Assembly (NCBI GenBank): GCA_900751995.1
Contig: CAADTP010000030.1
Span: 20,933-84,932, forward strand
Direction of reading: 5' to 3'
Source: Lachnospiraceae bacterium
GTDB lineage: Bacteria; Bacillota; Clostridia; Lachnospirales; Lachnospiraceae
Length of the DNA: 64,000 nt
The position numbers and the translations under genes were made by a program. Below, in pieces: positions 62,640 through 64,000 of the stretch (position 1 is the first letter of the stretch; every line of letters begins with the position of its first letter). A model generated the notes under the pieces. That model saw only the letters and a program-made list of their open reading frames with translations. It searched no databases and had not been told where the DNA came from.

Positions 62640-62664
62640 GGCGGAGGCTTGGATGAGTCTCCGC
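62640..62664 (+). terminator. Hairpin after lysC
   Basis: GGCGGAGGCT (62640-62649) pairs with AGTCTCCGCC (62655-62664) with one wobble. Only TTCTAT follows, so termination may be partial and read on into the DUF975 gene. Confidence 0.6.
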
Positions 62665-62690
62665 CTTCTATAACGAAGGGATACAGAATT

Positions 62691-63479
62691 ATGAGAAAAA
62701 ATCTGAAGGGCTGTAAGAAGCTGGCAGGGGAAACTCTGGCCGGTAATTTTACGGTCCCTGTGATCGGGAGTATTGCGGTTGCGGCGATGAGCGCAGTTTC
62801 AAGCTATATTTCCACAGCACTTTTTCCGGGAGATTCCCTGTATGCGATCATTGGAGGAGAGGTATTCAGCTTTGTCCTTTCTCTGGTGATCTGTATTTTT
62901 TCCGCAGGACTTTACCGGATCTATCTGAATATTTCCAGAAGGGAAGCCTACTCTTTCGGAGACCTTCTGTACTTTTTCAGCCATCAGCCGGATCATGTGA
63001 TCGTGGCATCCTTTGTGCTGGCATTGATCAATCTGGTGACATCACTTCCACTGGCGTGGTTTTCTTTTACAAGCAATATGGGAAATACAACGGAGGAGCA
63101 GATGAACTGGGCAGTAACTTACATGCTGCTCACACTTCTCGGGTTCGCGCTGAACCTGCTGGCAGCTATGCCGTTCACCATGAGCTATTACATCCTGTCC
63201 GATAATTCGGACATAAAAGGAGTGCAGGCACTGAAAGCCAGTGCAAAGCTTATGAAGGGACATTACTGGGAATATATGAAAATGCTCTTAAGTTTTGTTC
63301 CGTGGATCATTTTTTCCATATTTACATTGTATCTGGCACTGATCTGGCTGGTGCCTTATATAGAAACCTGTATGGCAGTTTTCTATCGGAATATTTCCGG
63401 AGAGTTTGATGAACCTCCGGTGGATTCTTATCCTCCGGTAACTCCGATCCCGCAGTTCCATGATGAAACCGAAGCCTGA
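62691..63479 (+). CDS. DUF975-family membrane protein
   Basis: 262 residues with about six membrane segments. The pattern SLVICIFSAGLYRIYLNISRRE, ALKASAKLMKGHYWEYMKMLLSFVPW (landmark SAKLMKGHYWEY) and VPYIETCMAVFYRNI is typical of DUF975. The family has no established function. The C-terminus is proline-rich and cytoplasmic. The ATG at 62691 follows GAAGGGA; the longer frame from 62649 overlaps the hairpin. Confidence 0.8.
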   Translation: MRKNLKGCKKLAGETLAGNFTVPVIGSIAVAAMSAVSSYISTALFPGDSLYAIIGGEVFSFVLSLVICIFSAGLYRIYLNISRREAYSFGDLLYFFSHQPDHVIVASFVLALINLVTSLPLAWFSFTSNMGNTTEEQMNWAVTYMLLTLLGFALNLLAAMPFTMSYYILSDNSDIKGVQALKASAKLMKGHYWEYMKMLLSFVPWIIFSIFTLYLALIWLVPYIETCMAVFYRNISGEFDEPPVDSYPPVTPIPQFHDETEA

Positions 63480-63569
63480 TCGCCTTCCGGAGGATGTTTT
63501 CCCTTTCCGGGGGGGATGCTTGAGACGCAGGTACTTTCCCTTTCAGGGGGACCATTTTGGCATGGGCAG
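63480..63569 (+). other. Gene-free stretch before repeat copy B
   Basis: Contains two similar CTTTCC(C)TTTC-GGGGG blocks (about 63500-63520 and 63534-63552) that could each fold back. No gene or recognised motif. Confidence 0.4.
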
Positions 63570-63726
63570 GTACGAGGGGGAAAGCACTCAAAGTTGCGAA
63601 GCCCGCTTTTCCCCCTCGAGCTCCCCCTTTCCGGGCACGCAGCTATTGTAGGCTGTAGAAATATGTGAAGATATTGGAGGGGCGATGGATTCTACTACGT
63701 TGGCTGTGGAAGGTCGAGCCGATTTA
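63570..63726. repeat. Dispersed structured repeat, copy B
   Basis: Homologous to 13011-13170. The stem 63573-63583 pairs with 63608-63618 (11 bp) and encloses GCACTCAAAGTTGCGAAG. The later CAGC/GCTG hairpin and the tail GATGGATTCTACT ... GCCGATTT correspond to copy A. Downstream, GCCTGTTC (63751-63758) pairs with GAACAGGC (63789-63796). Confidence 0.8.
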
Positions 63727-63848
63727 TGCTAACGTAAATATATTGGCAAAGCCTGTTCCTGAATAACAGCGATACACCACAATCCAGAGAACAGGCCCGC
63801 TACGCAGTCCACTTTCCCATTCAGCCAGAAGCAACAAACAGTGCAGAA

Positions 63849-64000
63849 GCAACAATCGGCTCAGCCTGCTACTGTCGGTACAGCAGAATACAGTGCCGAA
63901 GCAATAATCGGCTCAGCCTGCTACTGCCAGTGCAGCAGAATACAAGACAGAATCAATAATCGGCTCAGCCTGCTACTGCCAGTGCAGCAGAATACAAGAC
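63849..64000. repeat. 52-bp tandem repeat array, cut by the window end
   Basis: Copies start at 63849, 63901 and 63953. Copies 2 and 3 are identical over 47 of the 48 bases visible; copy 1 differs at about a dozen places. Each unit contains CTGCTACTG...CAGCAG, which can form a short hairpin. There are no variable spacers, so it is not a CRISPR array. The array probably continues beyond 64000. Confidence 0.85.

Noticed and set aside
63849..64000. CRISPR array
   Set aside because: The 52-bp units are joined directly and repeat throughout; there are no unique spacers.
1..64000. tRNA, rRNA, prophage or insertion-sequence genes
   Set aside because: None could be recognised in the sequence; the inverted-repeat element at 25.7-27.3 kb carries no transposase.

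Overview
The window looks like a piece of a low- to moderate-GC, anaerobic gut Firmicute of the Lachnospiraceae type (Blautia/Ruminococcus/Dorea-like). This is inferred from gene content: a bifunctional AdhE under apparent Rex control, a nine-gene V/A-type ATPase, a Gram-positive envelope repertoire (L,D-transpeptidase, Ddl, MurF, SecA, long-form HPF), DUF975 and DUF3990 proteins, and strong AGGAGG-type ribosome sites. No rRNA, tRNA, integrase, transposase or CRISPR array was seen.

Layout. 1-5 kb: an Rrf2/IscR-like regulator, then the phosphate operon pstS-pstC-pstA-pstB-phoU behind a promoter with TTTTAC repeats, followed by a PhoR-like kinase with no response regulator beside it. 7-13 kb: a CNNM/CorC membrane protein, a TetR regulator, a DUF308 membrane protein, a radical SAM/SPASM enzyme, and an NCS2 nucleobase permease behind an attenuator-type leader. 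13-15 kb: an accessory island with a dispersed structured repeat (copy A), a DUF3990 toxin-like gene with an overlapping partner, decayed remnants of a second pair, and a tiny Cys-rich protein. 15-25 kb: methyltransferase, aspartate aminotransferase, a cell-wall cluster (L,D-transpeptidase, ddl, murF), two small unknown proteins and an aconitase-family hydratase.

25.2-27.5 kb is the most unusual stretch. Its 2.3 kb have no credible gene. They contain a 242-bp cloverleaf-like imperfect palindrome, a 69-bp near-perfect inverted repeat bounding 1.56 kb, a G-rich 205-bp palindrome, 16-bp tandem repeats, and a consensus promoter behind a very A/T-rich tract. That promoter reads into about 1 kb of A-rich sequence that folds into many exact hairpins. 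I interpret it as a candidate large structured non-coding RNA inside an inverted-repeat-bounded (possibly mobile or invertible) element.

27.5-38.4 kb: an RluA pseudouridine synthase, an orphan sugar-type binding lipoprotein, and the V/A-ATPase operon (H-I-K-E-C-F-A-B-D), whose ring subunit carries the Na+-site residues. 38-46 kb: PAP2 phosphatase, an aminotransferase, adhE with three Rex-like operators and a long structured leader, and typA. 46-51.5 kb: a double-OB protein, a CobA-like ATPase, dapA-dapB, a lipoprotein, a His6-type hisA and hpf. 51.6-57 kb: two paralogous secreted proteins of unknown function, then secA. 57-63.5 kb: a nitrilase-family amidase, prfB with its programmed frameshift, an ACT/HTH regulator with hom and lysC (aspartate pathway, complementing dapA-dapB), and a DUF975 protein. 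The window ends in structured repeat copy B and a 52-bp tandem array that runs off the edge.

Copies A and B of the dispersed repeat lie 50 kb apart. They keep the same loop sequence while the stem changes by paired compensatory substitutions, which is direct evidence that the fold is conserved.
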